This document shows, piece after piece, positions 61,754 through 64,000 of a DNA stretch of 64,000 nucleotides. Each line of letters begins with the position of its first letter. Position 1 is the stretch's first letter. A program made the translations under genes and the position numbers. The notes beneath the pieces are model-generated. The model was not told where the DNA came from and made no database searches. It saw only the letters and a program-made list of their open reading frames with translations. The stretch is from contig RPFO01000264.1 of the NCBI GenBank assembly GCA_009746045.1, positions 310,001 through 374,000 of the forward strand. Direction: 5' to 3'. The DNA comes from Mesostigma viride. Its lineage: Eukaryota > Streptophyta > Mesostigmatophyceae > Mesostigmatales > Mesostigmataceae.

Positions 61754-64000
61754 CTAAGTTGACATGAGTTTGCCACGCAGGGCAGTGAACCTGGCACGTG
61801 AAAGTGCCTTCGTCAGAAGATCAGCAAGCATGTCCTCCCCAGGACAATGCTTCATGGCGATGAGTCCCCCCTCCACCTTCTCCCGGATGAAATGGAAACG
61901 CACGTCAATGTGCTTCGTGCGCTTGGGATGAACAGGGTCACGAGCGAGTGCCACGGCGCCTGTGTTGTCGCAGAAGACAGGCGTGGGCCCCTGAACTGGA
62001 TGCCCCAGCTCCCCCAACATGTGCCTCAGTGGAAGCACTAGCTGGGTTACGCTGCTAGCAGCAATGTACTCCGCCTCGCAGGAAGACAGGGCGGTAACGT
62101 GCTGCTTGCGGCTGCACCACTCGACTGCGGCCCCCCTGAACATCACTACATTGCCAGAGACAGATCTGCGTGTCTCAGGGCAGTTCCCCCAATCGGCATC
62201 CGTCCACCCCTCCAGCCCCCCTTGGCCACCATAGCGCAGTCCCAAGTCCTTGGTGTGGACAAGGTAGCGCACCACTCGCTTGGCCAGCTCCAAGTCGCCC
62301 TCCGTGGGTGCCTGCATGCATTGGGCCAGCTGGTTGACAGCAAAAGCAATGTCTGGGCGCGTCCATGTCGCGGCGTACATGAGAGCACCAACAATCTGCT
62401 GAAAGAGTTGATGGTTTGGGGCATCACACATTCCCCCCTCGCGACGGGGACTACCAGGCACTATAGGGGTGTGCACAGGGTGAGGGGTAGAAAGCCCAAA
62501 ACGGGCAGCAATAGCTTCAATGTAGGGCCGTTGGTGCATGGTAAGGGAACGAGACGCAGGGTCGATAGTAAGGGAAACACCGAGGAAAAGAGAGGGATTG
62601 TCCGACTCAGTGATTTGAAAAGTATTAGCCAAACGGCGAGACCAGGATGCCAGCCAGGAAGGGGAAGGATGAGCAGCAAGAATGTCATCGACGTGCACGA
62701 ACACGAAACCACGAGACGAAGGGTAGTAATACAGGCACGCATCAATTTGGCTTTGGATGGCGCCGTCAGAAAGAAGGTGTGCACGGAACGTTTTATGCCA
62801 ATTGCGTGGCGCTTGCTTGATGCCATACAAGCTGCGGTGCAGCTTCCACACAAGCACATCGCCATTGGCATCCCGCTCTTCAAAGCCAGTAGGGGGACGC
62901 ACAAAGACATCCTCCTGTAGGGGAGCATAGAGAAAAGCGGTTCGGACATCGAGCTGCTTGACAGTAAAGCCAGACGTGACAGCTAAAGCAAGAGCAAGTC
63001 GCACGGTGGACGCACGAACAGTGGGGGAAAAGACTTCATTAAAGTCGATACCTTCACGTTGGGCAAAACCTTTCACGACAAACCTGGCCTTGTGACGGCC
63101 GTCGGACTTGACAGCAAATACCCACCGGGAAGGGAGGACCTTGGCACCGGCGGGCAAAGTACGCGGGCTCACAAGCGAGTATACTGCATGATCACGAATG
63201 CTATTAATTTCGCTCAACATCGCAGCCCGCCACTCTGGACTGTTGTTAGCCTCAGTAAAGGAGACGGGAAGGGAAACGTCACTGCCAGTAAAATGCACTG
63301 TGTCAAAAAGATCACGAACTGACTGGTAATGCGGAAAAAAACGAGCCCATTTAGGCGACACCGTGACAGGGGGAGCATAGGTAGTAATCTCCATCGCGAG
63401 GGGTTCACGGGTGCTACCGCAAAACATCAGCTCATCAGCAGTTGCCATGGCGACATTACCAGCTGGGTTACGTCGCAGCGCAGAGATTGTACTTTGCAGT
63501 CGAGCAGCACTTGAAGTGGCAGTGACCGGTGGACCAGCAGACAGCTCCCGTGCGTCACTTGGGGAGACGTCGTCAGTAGTTAGGACGGGCTGTGAAAAGT
63601 TTGGAGCACCGTCGAGCGCCTCCGGAACTGGTCTAGGACTTGGGACGTTGACTGCATCAGGACTTGGTGCGTCCGCTCCCTCGTGGCGAAGCTCCTCAGG
63701 AATATCCCTTCTGGTGGCGTCCAGAAACCTCGCCTGAGACCGGGTGACCGGTCCGCTAGGTTCGGCCAGAGAATTTGGCTGAACTTCTGCTACAGCCGGA
63801 AGATCAGTTGGTGAAGTTTCCTCCAGTGCGGCAGAACTTTCCAGAAGCGGCGCAGGAGTTGGCATGGCCCCATTGCGCCAGGCCTCATTGAAGGTGACAT
63901 GCAGGCGGCGAATGACATCCTTGGATTCTGGACGGTAAATGAGGTACGCCGGCGATTCCAGATCATAGCCGACGAAGATTCCAGGCAGAGCCTTGGCCTC
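61754..64000 (-). CDS. pol: Cop2 pol: integrase tail, reverse transcriptase, RNase H (Ty1/copia), 5' end outside window
   Basis: Open without a break from the window edge for ~748 codons. Begins inside the integrase C-terminal region (GIFVGYDLESPAYLIYRP, RRLHVTFNEAW), then a Pro/Ser-rich linker. RT follows: LPSRWVFAVKSDGRHKARFV, VKQLDVRTAFLYAPLQEDVF, SLYGIKQAPRNWHKTF and catalytic FVFVHVDDILAA (near 62690). RNase H: GWTDADWGNCPETRRSVSG, ALSSCEAEYIAAS, VFCDNTGAVALARDP, HIDVRFHFIREKV, DMLADLLTKAL. All RT and RNase H catalytic acids are present. It looks like a recently active canonical copia, unlike Cop1. Confidence 0.93.
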   Translation of the reverse strand, partial: EAKALPGIFVGYDLESPAYLIYRPESKDVIRRLHVTFNEAWRNGAMPTPAPLLESSAALEETSPTDLPAVAEVQPNSLAEPSGPVTRSQARFLDATRRDIPEELRHEGADAPSPDAVNVPSPRPVPEALDGAPNFSQPVLTTDDVSPSDARELSAGPPVTATSSAARLQSTISALRRNPAGNVAMATADELMFCGSTREPLAMEITTYAPPVTVSPKWARFFPHYQSVRDLFDTVHFTGSDVSLPVSFTEANNSPEWRAAMLSEINSIRDHAVYSLVSPRTLPAGAKVLPSRWVFAVKSDGRHKARFVVKGFAQREGIDFNEVFSPTVRASTVRLALALAVTSGFTVKQLDVRTAFLYAPLQEDVFVRPPTGFEERDANGDVLVWKLHRSLYGIKQAPRNWHKTFRAHLLSDGAIQSQIDACLYYYPSSRGFVFVHVDDILAAHPSPSWLASWSRRLANTFQITESDNPSLFLGVSLTIDPASRSLTMHQRPYIEAIAARFGLSTPHPVHTPIVPGSPRREGGMCDAPNHQLFQQIVGALMYAATWTRPDIAFAVNQLAQCMQAPTEGDLELAKRVVRYLVHTKDLGLRYGGQGGLEGWTDADWGNCPETRRSVSGNVVMFRGAAVEWCSRKQHVTALSSCEAEYIAASSVTQLVLPLRHMLGELGHPVQGPTPVFCDNTGAVALARDPVHPKRTKHIDVRFHFIREKVEGGLIAMKHCPGEDMLADLLTKALSRARFTALRGKLMST

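Overview
This window is eukaryotic and almost entirely built of transposable elements. I see spliceable genes with GT..AG introns, Ty3/gypsy and Ty1/copia retrotransposons, a Helitron-type helicase with an RPA partner, a LINE-like insertion, TIR DNA transposons, and GC-rich minisatellites that stay open in several frames. The combination (chromoviruses, Helitron with RPA, Ala/Pro/Gln-rich proteins, long GC minisatellites) fits a large, repeat-rich green alga or related plant-lineage genome. I cannot name the organism, and no ordinary host gene is certain.

Layout. 1-2380: no supported gene. 2386-8566: a Helitron-like region with an RPA70-like single-strand-binding protein gene on + (2898-4234), flanked by a repeated terminal-looking motif, and a decayed RepHel gene on - (5030-8566) whose PIF1-type helicase is followed by a RING-like zinc domain. 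An N-gap (8567-8607) cuts it off.

8608-60026 is a nested stack based on one Ty3/gypsy chromovirus family. Its gene order is LTR, leader ORF, small viroplasmin/RNase-H1-like hybrid-binding protein (HBD), gag, then pol (PR-RT-RH-IN-chromodomain) reached by a likely -1 frameshift, then an unrecognised downstream gene (ORF X), polypurine tract and LTR. Copy A (+, 8608-17726) shares its 3' LTR with the start of copy B (+, 26722 onward). That shared LTR is split by an 8.45-kb TIR transposon (17727-26179, TSD TAA). Copy B's HBD gene holds a 1.77-kb TIR element (27275-29048), and its gag holds a ~0.14-kb insert. Its protease region is split by a whole minus-strand provirus N (31531-53816, TSD GCACC). 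N contains a duplicated HBD-gag-PR-RT block, and its leader is split by a copia element, Cop1 (45267-53114, TSD GAATC). Copy B resumes at 53817 and breaks off into a (GAGCT)n array. A diverged copy C follows (54435-60026), with its LTR split by a LINE-like insertion (54782-58718, 11-bp TSD).

60027-64000: undefined sequence, an RNase H fragment of an older copia, and the intact 3' half of another copia, Cop2 (3' LTR 60978-61725; pol open to the window edge).

The relative order of events can be read directly: chromovirus B, then N into B, then Cop1 into N; TIR-1 into the A/B LTR; LINE into the C LTR. Most chromovirus ORFs are broken by 1-2 nt indels that differ between copies. Combining copies shows a family that was recently coding-competent, but single-read errors in the assembly cannot be excluded. 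The least explained parts are ORF X with its conserved splice-acceptor-like tract, the two-gene TIR transposon with a ~726-bp nested palindrome, and Cop1 with non-TG/CA LTR ends and an apparent IN-PR-RT order.
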